Of a stretch of 64,000 bases of DNA, positions 16,022 through 25,183 are shown one piece after another. Under the pieces are notes generated by a model, which saw only the letters and a program-made list of their open reading frames with translations, did no database searches and was not told where the DNA came from. Both the position numbers and the translations under genes were made by a program. This stretch comes from Brevibacillus dissolubilis (lineage in GTDB: Bacteria > Bacillota > Bacilli > Brevibacillales > Brevibacillaceae), in NCBI RefSeq assembly GCF_006170445.1, contig NZ_VCNA01000003.1, positions 1 through 64,000 on the forward strand, written 5' to 3'. Numbering within the stretch: position 1 is the first letter of the stretch; each line of letters starts with the position of its first letter.

Positions 16022-17236
16022 TCAGTGGAAAAGACCTCTGCCTACTACCTCTCCACTCTCTTCCCGTACCTCCCGTGCCACTCGCTGGGGAGCATCCGCT
16101 TCCGCAGGGTCAGCAGGGCCCATAGATTCCACAGATTCGGCAAACTCGGCAGACACTTTCCGCTGGTTCTTCTTCTCCTTTATGATCAGCAAAAATATCC
16201 CCGCCAGACACACGCTGATTATGATCAGATACTCGCCCATTTCCGGAATAAAGTAGCCCAGATCCCCGCCTTTATAACCCATACCCCGCAGAACCTTGAA
16301 ATGCAGGGACAACGGAATCGCCTTGTTGACCCACTGCAAAAGCTCTGGCAGCAAGGCAGCCGGCACTTGGCCTCCGCTAAGCAAGAAGGACGGCATCATC
16401 AGCGCGATGATTCTGCCCCCTGCTTGAGCCGCGACGGGAGCCGTCCAGCCAATCAGCATCGCCAATAGACTGGTGCAGCATGTATATAAGAAAAACGGGA
16501 TGAAGACCTGCACGTAGTCCGCTTCAAAGCGAAGACCGCCCACCTGCTTCATGACACCTATCACCAGATACAGCGAGACCGAGCTGACTAAGGCGTACGG
16601 AAGTAGCCGTGATACCAAGCCGAGTGGACGCCGAAGCTCCTCCTGCAAGCGGCCTTCTTCTCTCAGACGTGGGACGATGGATATCGTATTCACTCCAAGC
16701 AATGCAAGCAGAATCACATTCACAAACATCATGACCGAGCTCATCATCGTATCGCTGGTCGGGTTGTACAAGGTGCGCTGTTCCAGCGTGAGAGCAGGAG
16801 CACCCATGACTTTCACTGCATTCTCCACACCGACCACTTCGGCCAAGCCCGTCCGTATACTTCCCGCACTGGCGGTCAGCGTCATGTCGAGATAGAGTCC
16901 GAGATTGGTCGGCTTTCCTTGCAGATACGCCGCCTCCAGCCCATTCGGCAGGTAAAGCACACCGGAATAGGACTCATCGTACAGGAGCGGGTCGGCTTCC
17001 ATGTAGGTGTCATATATATCAAGAACATCGATATACGGTGACGCTTCTAGCTTGGTGATCAGTTGTTTGCTGTACGCACTATGATCCAGATCAATGATAG
17101 CCAAGGGCGCTTCTTGCACCGTACTATTTTGAAAAATGTAACCAAACAACGCAGCAATCACCAAGGGGACAAACAGGATCAGCGGAATAAATTTGCCGTT
17201 GGTAATGTGTCTCCACTCGTCAATCAGCGGTCTCAT
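16022..17236 (-). CDS. ABC-2 type membrane protein (exporter permease)
   Basis: The 404-residue product has the topology of YhaP/YhgE-like ABC-2 permeases: one N-terminal membrane helix (IPLILFVPLVIAALFGYIF), a 130-residue extracytoplasmic domain, then five helices between about 165 and 360, and a charged Ala/Glu-rich tail. It overlaps the HlyD gene by 17 bases, so they are one operon. No ATPase gene is adjacent, so it either uses an ATPase encoded elsewhere or works without one. Substrate unknown; control by the upstream TetR is likely. Confidence 0.8.
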   Translation of the reverse strand: MRPLIDEWRHITNGKFIPLILFVPLVIAALFGYIFQNSTVQEAPLAIIDLDHSAYSKQLITKLEASPYIDVLDIYDTYMEADPLLYDESYSGVLYLPNGLEAAYLQGKPTNLGLYLDMTLTASAGSIRTGLAEVVGVENAVKVMGAPALTLEQRTLYNPTSDTMMSSVMMFVNVILLALLGVNTISIVPRLREEGRLQEELRRPLGLVSRLLPYALVSSVSLYLVIGVMKQVGGLRFEADYVQVFIPFFLYTCCTSLLAMLIGWTAPVAAQAGGRIIALMMPSFLLSGGQVPAALLPELLQWVNKAIPLSLHFKVLRGMGYKGGDLGYFIPEMGEYLIIISVCLAGIFLLIIKEKKNQRKVSAEFAESVESMGPADPAEADAPQRVAREVREESGEVVGRGLFH

Positions 17237-18401
17237 CCATCTTCACCTCCACTGTCATGCCCGGCAGAAGCTCTGGGGTGCGTTCTACATCAATGCGTAC
17301 CAGGAACGCGCTGACATCGGCCTGCCCCTTCTCCCGGCTCATCTTCATCGTGGCGTATTGAGGTGCTGCGGATATGTAGCGAACCTTCCCTCCGATCTCC
17401 TTGTTCAGGGCGACGACGTGTCCAGAGACGCTTTGCTTAGGCTTGACCTTCCCGATCTGCGTTTCTTCTATATAAATGTTGTAGTAGAGCTGGTTGGACT
17501 CCAGCATGACGACGGGTGCCCCCACCGCTGCGTTCTCCCCGACCTTTGGCATGATGCGGGTCACTTTGCCATCGGATGGGGCTTTTAGTACCAGACGCTG
17601 TTTTTGCACCTCCAGTGTCTGCAGTTGCACCTGCATCGAATCCTTTTGCTTTTGGAGCAGCTCGACGTTGTAGGCACTGTTCTCGACATCTTGTCGGGCT
17701 TGGGTGGTTTGGGTCATGGTTGTTTTGGCTTTTTCCGTTTGGATCTGGGCTTGTTGCCGCTCTTGTGCGGTCGCTCCGGCCTGCATTTTGTGAAGGAGAG
17801 CTTGTTGCTGGGACAGTCCGTTTTTGGCGGCTTCCAGCTGGTTGGTCACAGTGTCCAGACTGGCTTGTGAGACTGCACCGCTGTCAAAAAGCGCCTTGGT
17901 GCGGTCATATGTCGTCTGTGTCAATTCCAGTGCCTGCCGGGAGGCTTCTACAGCGAGCTTCTGACGTTCTAAGTCTTCGGTACGCACTCCTTGGTTGACC
18001 AGACTTTCCGCTGTCTGCGCGGCCAGTACCCCCAGCTGGGCCTGCTGCTCCTGGGTAGCCACTTTGCTTAGCCCGATCTGTACAGCGTCCTTGGTCTGCC
18101 TGATCTTGACGTCCTGCTGCAAGATATCGGTCTTGAGCTTGGCGATTTGCAGGTCGAGGTCGGTGGGGTCCAGCGTCATGAGGATGTCACCCTTTTTGAC
18201 CTGCTGCTCCTCTGTGACGTGAATCGCAGTCACCTTTCCCCCCACCCCTTGGAAGGACACGTTGACCGTATCTGCCGTCAGGATACTGCTTTTCTCCACG
18301 GCCGCCATCGTGACCGCATCCTTGCCTTGCATCACCATCAGTGTCCCACCTGTACCAAGCGCCGCGATTACGAGAAGCAGCGGAATGATTCTTTTTTTCA
18401 T
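17220..18401 (-). CDS. HlyD-family membrane fusion protein
   Basis: A 393-residue adaptor. One N-terminal anchor helix (KKRIIPLLLVIAALGTGGTLMV), a biotinyl-lipoyl-like hairpin split around a long Gln/Ala-rich coiled coil (about 85-250), and a beta-barrel C-terminal part (GKVTRIMPKVGENAAVGAPVV near 268). The start at 18401 has AAAGGAGAGAGAC upstream; the open frame extends further without a site. It is the first gene of an operon with the ABC-2 permease and lies behind a TetR operator (18544-18561). It probably links the permease to the cell exterior for export. Confidence 0.85.
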   Translation of the reverse strand: MKKRIIPLLLVIAALGTGGTLMVMQGKDAVTMAAVEKSSILTADTVNVSFQGVGGKVTAIHVTEEQQVKKGDILMTLDPTDLDLQIAKLKTDILQQDVKIRQTKDAVQIGLSKVATQEQQAQLGVLAAQTAESLVNQGVRTEDLERQKLAVEASRQALELTQTTYDRTKALFDSGAVSQASLDTVTNQLEAAKNGLSQQQALLHKMQAGATAQERQQAQIQTEKAKTTMTQTTQARQDVENSAYNVELLQKQKDSMQVQLQTLEVQKQRLVLKAPSDGKVTRIMPKVGENAAVGAPVVMLESNQLYYNIYIEETQIGKVKPKQSVSGHVVALNKEIGGKVRYISAAPQYATMKMSREKGQADVSAFLVRIDVERTPELLPGMTVEVKMDETAD

Positions 18402-18543
18402 AGCCTGTCTCTCTCCTTTTTGAAAAAGGGTGTAACACTCGTCGGACAAGTTACTCAACTACGTGCCCACTAATCAACTTCGTGTTCATTTGTAATCATA
18501 TAGGGTCACAGCTCATCCAAGCAATGATCAATGTTGATGCGAT

Positions 18544-18561
18544 CTGTTGATAAATCAACAG
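18544..18561. promoter_or_regulatory. TetR operator upstream of the HlyD/ABC-2 operon
   Basis: CTGTTGAT-AA-ATCAACAG is a perfect palindrome except for its 2-base centre. Its 7-base arms are identical to those at 13406-13421. It lies in the 255-base gap between the TetR gene and the HlyD gene. Confidence 0.65.
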
Positions 18562-18656
18562 GTGGATACGGTTGTGTCGATCATGTTTGATACGGGGCTA
18601 CCCTTATCGAAAAATTACCCGTCCATGCATGAAAAAAGGACTACCTCCGCAGCCCT

Positions 18657-19280
18657 TCACAGGTGATCAATCTTTTTCAGTTGAAACAACAATCCAGTCG
18701 GTCCGTTATAAGACAAGTTTACCAGCATCATCGCAAGCTCGTTGGGTGTATACTTCATCCCGCTCTCAAACCAATACAGAATAATCCCCAAATGGGCCGA
18801 GGTGATGTAGGCGATGACATAATCATAGGGAACGGAACTTTCTTTGTCCTGCAGCTGCATCTTAACGAGCTTTTCATAGAAATTGACTTCCATGAATTTC
18901 TTTAATTTCTTCTGAAAAGCCGGATCGCCCTTGGGACCCAAGACGGCTCTGAAAAAAACGGAGTGCTCATATAAGTATTCGAACACCTTGACGAGCGGGG
19001 GATAGGCTTCATTTCGGTTTACATACTGGATAATGTCCAAGGGGTTCACGACCCTGATGAACTTCCGTAACTCAGAGATCGCCTCCTCCTCGCATTTTTC
19101 CAGCAAATCGTATTTGTCTGTATAGTTGAGATAAAAGGTACCTCTATTGAGTCCCGCTTTTGACGTCAAGTCTTTGACCGTGATCGCGTCGAAGCCTTTT
19201 TCTTCGATCAGCTGGGAGAGGGCATCCTTCAGCATTTTGCGGGTACGGAGGATTCTCGGGTCTACTGTATGCTCTGACAT
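18657..19280 (-). CDS. TetR family regulator
   Basis: A 207-residue TetR protein. HTH at about 8-58 (RILRTRKMLKDALSQLIEEKGF, ITVKDLTSKAGLNRGTFYLNY, DKYDLLEKCEEE). The recognition helix NRGTFYLNY is close to NRGTIYLHY of the TetR at 13468, which fits the shared operator. The start at 19280 has AAAGGTG upstream. It is co-directional with the HlyD/ABC-2 operon and likely represses it and itself: its own promoter overlaps an operator half-site. Confidence 0.88.
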   Translation of the reverse strand: MSEHTVDPRILRTRKMLKDALSQLIEEKGFDAITVKDLTSKAGLNRGTFYLNYTDKYDLLEKCEEEAISELRKFIRVVNPLDIIQYVNRNEAYPPLVKVFEYLYEHSVFFRAVLGPKGDPAFQKKLKKFMEVNFYEKLVKMQLQDKESSVPYDYVIAYITSAHLGIILYWFESGMKYTPNELAMMLVNLSYNGPTGLLFQLKKIDHL

Positions 19281-19332
19281 GTCGTCACACCTTTCTGTCA
19301 GATGATGTGTGCTTTTGTTTGGTTTGAGAATC

Positions 19333-19362
19333 ATTATAGTAGACACAGAGGTGACTAATCAA
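19333..19362 (-). promoter_or_regulatory. promoter of the TetR gene with an operator half-site
   Basis: -35 TTGATT (19357-19362), 18-base spacer, -10 TATAAT (19333-19338). The -35 sits in CTGTTGATT, which is one arm of the TetR operator. Confidence 0.6.
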
Positions 19363-19404
19363 CAGATCGTTCATTACCAATGACCCTACCCAACCTTTAT
19401 CGGA

Positions 19405-19475
19405 CACAAAAAAATACACCCCCCGCTATCATCGGATACCCCTAGGGCTGTTGCCGATGATAGCAGGAGGTGCTC
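19405..19475 (-). terminator. terminator of the redox gene pair
   Basis: GCTATCATCGG and CCGATGATAGC are 11-base perfect arms flanked by further pairing (CCCCC/GGAGG), followed on the minus strand by TATTTTTTTG. Confidence 0.75.
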
Positions 19476-19507
19476 ATTTCACCTTTTGAACTGAGATGTT
19501 CTACGAA

Positions 19508-19855
19508 TTACCCCTGATTCAATGCCTCGCCTACCTGCACGACGCGGTCCAGATACTGCTCAATCTCTTGACGGCTCTTCGCCAGCTTGCTTACAAAACG
19601 CACGGTTTCCTTGCCGTTCTGGAAGGCGACAAAGCTTGGAATCCCCATGATGTTGAGCTCTTGGGACAGGTCTGGGAAATTGTCACGGTCAAGCGAGATC
19701 ATGTCGAGCTTATCCTTGTACGCCTCTTCAAGCTCCGGCATGAACGGGTCGATACGGTGGCAGTCCGGGCACCAGGTCGTGTAGAATTTGACCACAACAG
19801 GCTTTTCAGACGCAATCGCTGCGTCGAATTCGGCTTGGGTTTTGATTTCTTTCAT
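19508..19855 (-). CDS. thioredoxin-like protein (WCPDC)
   Basis: A 115-residue cytoplasmic thioredoxin fold. The active site [12 protein letters not shown] is near residues 27-37. The cis-Pro is in [10 protein letters not shown] near 70. Asp in place of the usual Gly-Pro pair between the cysteines is the pattern of the YtpP group of Bacillales. It probably reduces disulfides or acts as a thiol peroxidase partner; the peroxiredoxin gene is 46 bases upstream on the same strand, so the two may form one unit. Confidence 0.9.
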   Translation of the reverse strand: MKEIKTQAEFDAAIASEKPVVVKFYTTWCPDCHRIDPFMPELEEAYKDKLDMISLDRDNFPDLSQELNIMGIPSFVAFQNGKETVRFVSKLAKSRQEIEQYLDRVVQVGEALNQG

Positions 19856-19901
19856 TATGTATCATTCCTTTACTTGTAAGTTACTTACCCCTATTGTACG
19901 C

Positions 19902-20342
19902 TCACCGCGCGTTTTTCACCACATCGACCAACACTTCTGTCGGCGGATTTCCTTTTTGCGCAAAAATGATCTTGCCTGCCTTGTCGATTACATAGACGAT
20001 CCGCTGCTGGGCAAAGAGTCCCAAGATCTTCCCCACGCCATAGGCTTGACGAATCCGCCCGCCCGCATCGGTGATCAGCGGGAACTCATAGCCGAAGCGG
20101 TCCGCGAATTTGTGATGGGTATCCAGGTCAGCCGGATTGACGGCGAAGACCACGGTATCGTACTTGTCATAGTCGGCAAACGCATCCTGTGCCGCACACA
20201 GCTGCTTGGTGCAGGTAGGTGTCTCGTCGGCGGGGTAGAAAATCAGTACGACGTTCTTTTTCCCCCGGTAGTCACGCAGATCAATCGTGCCCTGTGTGCT
20301 TTCGGCTGTGAATAACGGGGCCGGATCATTGATGGATAGCAT
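19902..20342 (-). CDS. peroxiredoxin, AhpC/TSA family (BCP-like)
   Basis: Reduces hydroperoxides in the cytoplasm. The 146-residue product has the catalytic stretch FYPADETPTCTKQLC near residues 35-49, with peroxidatic Cys and a second Cys five residues later as resolving Cys (atypical 2-Cys, BCP/PrxQ type). The Thr and Arg of the active site (TPTC and GGRIRQAYG) are present. It lies just upstream of a thioredoxin-like gene that could recycle it. Confidence 0.88.
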   Translation of the reverse strand: MLSINDPAPLFTAESTQGTIDLRDYRGKKNVVLIFYPADETPTCTKQLCAAQDAFADYDKYDTVVFAVNPADLDTHHKFADRFGYEFPLITDAGGRIRQAYGVGKILGLFAQQRIVYVIDKAGKIIFAQKGNPPTEVLVDVVKNAR

Positions 20343-20443
20343 TATGGAAACCTCCCTTTTTCTGTCTCTATCTCATTACCATTGTAAAGCAAAAGAGACG
20401 TTTTGTGGGAGTTGGTATCGGGCAAAAAGTACTTCCTCCTCGT

Positions 20444-21334
20444 CTACTCCCTCGGCTCGCCCACCTGTTGGATGACCTCGACGAATGCACGCGCCGGCTT
20501 GGAGAGGTGCCTATCCTTATGATACGCCACGACCAGTGTACGGTACGGTTTGGTCGTAAGTGGTACATAGGCTGGCTTGACGCTCGTCCACGGCGCACGG
20601 GTAATCATGTTCGGCGCAAATGAAATGCCCATTCCCGCCGCCACCAGGGACTGTACGGTCTGGATGTTGCTGCTCTCAAATACGATGCGCGGTGTAAAAC
20701 CTGCCTGTTCACACAGCATCAGCGAGATCTGACGGAAGCCCTGCCCTTCTTTTAACAGGATAAACGGCTGCTGGGACAATTCCGCCAAGTCGATCTCGTC
20801 ACGGTCAGAGAGCGGATGATCCGGCGGCAAAGCCAGATAAATCTCCTCCTGAAAAGCAGGCTGAATCTCCAAGCTCGGCTCCTCGATGGGCATCGTCAAC
20901 AGACTCACATCCAGCTTGCCGCGCACCAGCATCTGCTCCAGACTGCTTGATGTATCCTCCACCAGCTGCAATTCCACATGGGGAAACTGCTTGGAGAACT
21001 CAGGAATCACATGCGGCAGGACATACGCACCTGTGATTGGCAGGCTGCCTACCAACAAGCGCCCCGAGTCCCCGCTGGCATAAGCCCGCATCTCCCGCTC
21101 CAGCGCCTCGGCCTGATCAATCAGAATTTGCGCCTGCTGGGCGAAGCGTTCGCCTGCATCGGTCAGCTCTACTTTTTGTCCCAAGCGGTGAAACAGCGGC
21201 ACCCCCCACTCTTTTTCCAGCTTGGCGATCTGCTGGCTAAGCGATGGCTGGGCGAGGTGGAGTCTGGCGGCTGCACGGGAAAAACTGCGTTCTTCGGCCA
21301 CCGCCAGAACATAGCGGATTTGGCGTAGCTCCAT
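20444..21334 (-). CDS. LysR family regulator divergent from leuCD
   Basis: A 296-residue LysR protein. wHTH at 1-60 (MELRQIRYVLAVAEERSFSRAAARLHLAQPSLSQQI), and a periplasmic-binding-like effector domain at 90-290 (LLVGSLPITGAYVLPHVIPEF). TAAGGAGG lies before the ATG. It is divergent from leuC with a 15-base palindrome in the 130-base gap, so it may regulate leuCD, itself or both. Effector unknown; the sequence resembles CynR/CysL-type group members more than a dedicated leucine regulator. Confidence 0.87.
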   Translation of the reverse strand: MELRQIRYVLAVAEERSFSRAAARLHLAQPSLSQQIAKLEKEWGVPLFHRLGQKVELTDAGERFAQQAQILIDQAEALEREMRAYASGDSGRLLVGSLPITGAYVLPHVIPEFSKQFPHVELQLVEDTSSSLEQMLVRGKLDVSLLTMPIEEPSLEIQPAFQEEIYLALPPDHPLSDRDEIDLAELSQQPFILLKEGQGFRQISLMLCEQAGFTPRIVFESSNIQTVQSLVAAGMGISFAPNMITRAPWTSVKPAYVPLTTKPYRTLVVAYHKDRHLSKPARAFVEVIQQVGEPRE

Positions 21335-21348
21335 GGTACGACCTCCTT

Positions 21349-21363
21349 ATAGGTATTACCTAT
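21349..21363. promoter_or_regulatory. LysR binding site
   Basis: ATAGGTA-T-TACCTAT is a perfect palindrome with the T-N11-A spacing of LysR boxes, 15 bases upstream of the lysR start and about 100 bases upstream of leuC. Confidence 0.6.
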
Positions 21364-21385
21364 CGTGTTGATTACTATTATATCT

Positions 21386-21415
21386 TTGACCTATCAAGCA
21401 TTCTACAGGTAAACT
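21386..21415 (+). promoter_or_regulatory. promoter of leuCD
   Basis: -35 TTGACC (21386-21391), 18-base spacer, -10 TAAACT (21410-21415), with the start codon about 48 bases downstream. The leader is too short for a T-box riboswitch. Confidence 0.5.
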
Positions 21416-21463
21416 AAACACAAGAGTTTCAATCGTAGCCATAATTCGCTTGGGAGGGTGCAT

Positions 21464-22894
21464 ATGATGATGAAACCACGTACTTTGTTTGAAAAAATTT
21501 GGGATGCACATGTAATCCACGAAGAAGCAGGCAAACCAAGCCTTCTTTATATCGACTTACATCTGGTACATGAGGTGACCTCGCCACAGGCATTCGAAGG
21601 TCTTCGCCTCGCAGGACGCAAGGTTCGCCGCCCTGAGTTGACTTTTGCCACGATGGACCATAACGTACCAACCGCTGACCGCTTCAATGTCGCTGACCCG
21701 ATCTCCCGTCAACAGATGGAGACCCTGACGCAGAACTGCGCCGAATTCGGGATTCCGCTTGCTGACCTCAACAGCCCTGACCAGGGAATCGTCCACGTCA
21801 TCGGGCCTGAACTGGGTCTGACTCATCCAGGCAAAACCATCGTCTGCGGTGACAGCCATACCTCTACACACGGAGCATTCGGTGCGCTTGCGTTCGGGAT
21901 CGGGACCTCTGAGGTAGAACACGTCCTCGCTACCCAATGCCTGCAGCAGCAAAAACCAAAAACGCTCGAAGTTCATATCAAAGGCGACCTGCCATCCGGC
22001 ACATCTGCCAAAGACATTATCTTAGCGATTATCGCAAAATTCGGAACAGACTTCGCTACCGGCTATGTCATCGAATACACCGGCGATGCGATCCGTCAAC
22101 TGACCATGGAAGAGCGTATGACCGTCTGTAACATGTCGATCGAAGCAGGCGCCCGTGCCGGCCTGATCGCTCCAGATGAGACGACGTTCCAATATCTCAA
22201 AGACCGCCGCTACGCACCACAAGGCGAAGATTTCCTCGCCGCTGTAGAAGCTTGGTCCCAACTTGTAACCGACGAGGGTGCTACCTATGACCACCGTGTC
22301 GAGCTCGATGCAAGCGAAGTAGAACCACAAGTAACATGGGGAACCAGCCCTGGCATGGGTACCGGTATCAACGGATGTGTACCGCATCCAGAGAGCTTCT
22401 CCACTGCTGACCAGCAAAAAGCAACCCGTGACGCACTTGCCTACATGGGTCTTGAAGCAGGCACTCCAATGAAAGATATCAAAATCGACCGCGTCTTCAT
22501 CGGTTCCTGTACCAACGGCCGTCTCGAAGACCTGCGCAAAGCGGCAAAAGTAGCACAAGGACGCCGTGTCTCCCCTACCGTCCACGCGATGGTCGTACCA
22601 GGTTCCCAAGCGGTCAAACTGGCTGCCGAACAAGAAGGCTTAGACAAAATCTTCGTGGAAGCAGGCTTTGAGTGGCGTGAATCCGGCTGCTCCATGTGCC
22701 TCGCGATGAATCCTGACGTACTGGCACCGGGTGAGCGTTGCGCATCCACTTCCAACCGTAACTTCGAGGGTCGCCAAGGTCGTGACAGTCGTACACACCT
22801 CGTCAGTCCAGAGATGGCCGTAGCCGCTGCAATTGCCGGACACTTCGTCGATGTCCGCGAATGGCTCCGTGAGTCCGCACCGGTCTCCAACTAA
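21464..22894 (+). CDS. leuC: 3-isopropylmalate dehydratase large subunit
   Basis: With LeuD it isomerises 2- to 3-isopropylmalate in leucine synthesis. The 476-residue product has the aconitase-superfamily 4Fe-4S ligands: Cys in IGSCTNGR near residue 348 and the pair in GCSMC near 409 and 412. [12 protein letters not shown] near 130 and the C-terminal [10 protein letters not shown] are also present. Start: GGGAGGG precedes three ATGs (21464, 21467, 21470) and a GTG at 21458; the first ATG is given. leuD follows 64 bases later. The leuA and leuB genes are not in the window. Confidence 0.97.
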   Translation: MMMKPRTLFEKIWDAHVIHEEAGKPSLLYIDLHLVHEVTSPQAFEGLRLAGRKVRRPELTFATMDHNVPTADRFNVADPISRQQMETLTQNCAEFGIPLADLNSPDQGIVHVIGPELGLTHPGKTIVCGDSHTSTHGAFGALAFGIGTSEVEHVLATQCLQQQKPKTLEVHIKGDLPSGTSAKDIILAIIAKFGTDFATGYVIEYTGDAIRQLTMEERMTVCNMSIEAGARAGLIAPDETTFQYLKDRRYAPQGEDFLAAVEAWSQLVTDEGATYDHRVELDASEVEPQVTWGTSPGMGTGINGCVPHPESFSTADQQKATRDALAYMGLEAGTPMKDIKIDRVFIGSCTNGRLEDLRKAAKVAQGRRVSPTVHAMVVPGSQAVKLAAEQEGLDKIFVEAGFEWRESGCSMCLAMNPDVLAPGERCASTSNRNFEGRQGRDSRTHLVSPEMAVAAAIAGHFVDVREWLRESAPVSN

Positions 22895-22958
22895 CTCACG
22901 CTCCCAACCACTGACAGGGAATCAGAGATTTGTAACCAGCGATTAAGGAGGGTTCAGC

Positions 22959-23552
22959 ATGCAACCATTTACCGTTCATACAGGTACAGCCGCCCCGGTC
23001 GACCGGGTCAATATCGATACAGATGCGATCATCCCAAAACAATTTTTGAAACGAATTGAGCGTTCCGGCTTCGGACAATTCCTTTTCTACGAATGGAGAT
23101 TCACTCCAGAAGGCCAACCGATTGAGTCCTTCGTTCTGAATCAACCGCGTTACAAGGATTCCACCGTACTGCTCGCCCGCTCCAACTTCGGCTGCGGCTC
23201 CTCCCGTGAGCATGCACCTTGGGCATTGCTTGACTACGGCTTCCGCGCCATCATTGCCACTTCTTTTGCAGATATCTTCTATAATAACTGCTTCAAGAAC
23301 GGTGTGTTGCCAGTCGTCCTCTCAGATGAGCAGGTAGATGAACTGTTCAAACGTGCTGCTGAGTATGAAAACTATCAGCTGACCGTTGATCTGGAGAAAA
23401 AAGTGGTCAAAGACGACCATGGCTTGGAGTATCCATTCGAAGTAGATGACTACCGCCGCTTCTTCCTGCTCAATGGCTTGGATGATATCGGTCTGACCCT
23501 GCAGCATGAGGATCAGATTGCAGCTTACGAGGCGAAACGAGGACTTGTGTAA
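22959..23552 (+). CDS. leuD: 3-isopropylmalate dehydratase small subunit
   Basis: The swivelling domain subunit partner of LeuC. The 197-residue product has the hallmark [14 protein letters not shown] near 20-35 and [15 protein letters not shown] near 73-87, plus [13 protein letters not shown] near 105. AAGGAGGG lies before the ATG. It is the last gene of the leuCD unit, closed by the terminator at 23569. Confidence 0.97.
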   Translation: MQPFTVHTGTAAPVDRVNIDTDAIIPKQFLKRIERSGFGQFLFYEWRFTPEGQPIESFVLNQPRYKDSTVLLARSNFGCGSSREHAPWALLDYGFRAIIATSFADIFYNNCFKNGVLPVVLSDEQVDELFKRAAEYENYQLTVDLEKKVVKDDHGLEYPFEVDDYRRFFLLNGLDDIGLTLQHEDQIAAYEAKRGLV

Positions 23553-23568
23553 GTTTTCGTCCCATATG

Positions 23569-23621
23569 TTAACCCCCTTTCCTCCACATGTGCCGTGGTG
23601 AAAAGGGGGTTTCCTTTTTTT
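23569..23621 (+). terminator. terminator of leuCD
   Basis: AACCCCCTTT and AAAGGGGGTT stem with TCCTTTTTTT downstream. Confidence 0.85.
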
Positions 23622-23625
23622 CTAC

Positions 23626-23841
23626 TTACATACCCAACCGCCGGAATTCCTGCTCGAGCTTCTGAATCCATTCATCCATCGTGATCCCCTCTGGATCTTC
23701 ATCCGACGGCTTCTTATGCCACTCGCTGTTCGGCAATCGGCCTTGTCCGATCCTCAACTTCAGCTCGACCAGATCCTCTAAGTCCATATCGGCTACATCC
23801 ATAAACCACAGCCGATCATCATTATGTTCGTTGGCACTCAT
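23626..23841 (-). CDS. small acidic hypothetical protein (71 residues)
   Basis: The start at 23841 has GGGGTGG upstream; an ATG-less extension upstream is possible but unsupported. The product (MSANEHNDDRLWFMDVADMDL...) is acidic and ends in WIQKLEQEFRRLGM. No motif recognised. It follows the Rieske gene by 35 bases and is probably co-transcribed with it. Confidence 0.6.
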   Translation of the reverse strand: MSANEHNDDRLWFMDVADMDLEDLVELKLRIGQGRLPNSEWHKKPSDEDPEGITMDEWIQKLEQEFRRLGM

Positions 23842-23876
23842 CCAGTCCACCCCACACGTTATTATCAAATATGTAA

Positions 23877-24182
23877 TTACAGCTCAATCCACACTTCTTC
23901 CTGCCGAATCTCAACCGGATAGGTCTGCAAGGGGATCACACATGGCGATGAGGCCGGCGCTCCCGTCTTCACATCAAATGTGCCTCCGTGTCTGGGACAA
24001 GCCACAATGTGCCCCGCAAGCGATCCATCCGTCAGGTACTGTTTTCGATGTGTACATATATCAGATGTCACATAAAATCCGTCATCCAGATGATACAGCG
24101 CTAATTCAGCCCCGTCTACGATGACCTGCTTCATTTCACCTACGCCGATCTCATCTGTGCCGGCGATCCTTTTCCACGGCAT
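23877..24182 (-). CDS. Rieske [2Fe-2S] ferredoxin-like protein
   Basis: The 101-residue product is a single soluble Rieske domain. The cluster boxes C-x-H and C-x2-H are present as ICTHRKQYL near 42-50 and ACPRHGGTFD near 61-70, and it ends with the usual VEIRQEEVWIEL strand. This is the NirD/BphF-like small form that passes electrons to oxygenases or reductases; no such partner is next to it. It is divergent from the CDGSH gene, another small 2Fe-2S protein. Confidence 0.9.
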   Translation of the reverse strand: MPWKRIAGTDEIGVGEMKQVIVDGAELALYHLDDGFYVTSDICTHRKQYLTDGSLAGHIVACPRHGGTFDVKTGAPASSPCVIPLQTYPVEIRQEEVWIEL

Positions 24183-24358
24183 GTGTTCACCCTCGTTTTC
24201 TTACTCTTTTCGCCTTTTTTTGCCTGTATGAACTTGATCTATGTTGTTTCAATTTTCCCATTCATCCCAACTCCTATCCCTGTTTTTGTTGGATGAGCAG
24301 GTATGCGAGGTATGTTTTTCATTTGCTGCCCCATACTAACAATTAGGAGGTGCGTTCT

Positions 24359-24568
24359 GTGGAACAGGAAAAAGTAACGATCAAGATCAATGACAACGGT
24401 TCGATCCGGGTGAACGGCAAGGTAGAACTGCTGGATGGAGCGGGTGAACCGTATGAGGTGGGCGAATCTTTTTCGCTTTGCCGCTGTGGTCAGTCGGGTA
24501 AGAAGCCTTTTTGCGATGGAACCCATAAGCAGATTGGGTTTGAGAGTGCGCCGAGGGCGAAGGAATAA
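24359..24568 (+). CDS. CDGSH iron-sulfur (mitoNEET-like) protein
   Basis: The 69-residue product has one complete CDGSH motif, CRCGQSGKKPFCDGTH, giving the 3-Cys 1-His 2Fe-2S site near residues 43-58. The GTG at 24359 is chosen because AGGAGG lies 8 bases upstream; a GTG at 24350 overlaps that site. Bacterial members are soluble electron carriers or cluster donors of unclear partner. It is divergent from the Rieske gene. Confidence 0.9.
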   Translation: MEQEKVTIKINDNGSIRVNGKVELLDGAGEPYEVGESFSLCRCGQSGKKPFCDGTHKQIGFESAPRAKE

Positions 24569-24578
24569 TGCGTGTTTA

Positions 24579-24617
24579 TGTAAAAAGGAACCGTGCTGGA
24601 CAGCTGCGGCTCCTTTT
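24579..24617 (+). terminator. terminator of the CDGSH gene
   Basis: AAAAGGA-CCG and CGG-TCCTTTT form a stem with one mismatch, followed by T-rich sequence. Confidence 0.65.
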
Positions 24618-24663
24618 CCTCTTTTATACAGGCAGCAAATCTGGTTGGCTACTGCTTGGTTGA

Positions 24664-25143
24664 CTATTCATTTGGATCAGAGCTCCAGCCTTTTTCTGCA
24701 TCTTCACCACGAAACACCAGCTTCTGATCCCGCAAAAAATACACATCTTCATCCGGATAGTGGGCGATATCACCCTGTTCTTTTGTACCTACATCTAAGA
24801 TTTCTAATATTGCGTCACCTGTATTGATAAACTGATGCGCGATATTCTTTCCGGCTGGCTTGGCGAAGAAGTCTCCTTTTTTCACTGGATACTGCTCCCC
24901 GTCCAATCTCAGTGTGCCCTCCCCCGCGAGGATCAGGAAGAACTCTTCTTGTTTGGAGTGGCTGTGGTACTTGGTGCTTTTCTGGCCGGGTGGGATCTTG
25001 TCGATGTGGACGTAGATTTTCTCACTGCCTGCTGCTGCGCTTAATAGAAGCATGCTGGCGTTGCCGCCGAATTGTTCTTCGAATTCTGCGGGCAGTTGGT
25101 TAAGGTTATGAATCTGGCTCAGATGAAAGTCCCCTTTCCTCAT
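24664..25143 (-). CDS. cupin protein (159 residues)
   Basis: Single cupin_2 domain in the middle: motif 1 KYHSHSKQEEFFLILAGEG near 58-77 and motif 2 KKGDFFAKPAGKNIAHQF near 88-106. The metal ligands (two His, Glu, His) are present. The C-terminal part (DIAHYPDEDVYFLRDQKLVF) resembles the sugar-isomerase-like or DUF861-like cupins. The ATG at 25143 lacks a clear ribosome binding site, while AGGAAAGGGG lies just inside the frame, so the true start may be a few codons later at a non-ATG codon. Confidence 0.75.
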   Translation of the reverse strand: MRKGDFHLSQIHNLNQLPAEFEEQFGGNASMLLLSAAAGSEKIYVHIDKIPPGQKSTKYHSHSKQEEFFLILAGEGTLRLDGEQYPVKKGDFFAKPAGKNIAHQFINTGDAILEILDVGTKEQGDIAHYPDEDVYFLRDQKLVFRGEDAEKGWSSDPNE

Positions 25144-25183
25144 ACGTAATAGTCTATATGTTTGTTAGTGAATTACTCAGTAA

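Noticed and set aside
21416-21463. T-box or leucine attenuator before leuC
   Set aside because: Leader is about 48 bases, with no T-box sequence, no Leu-rich leader peptide and no terminator hairpin.
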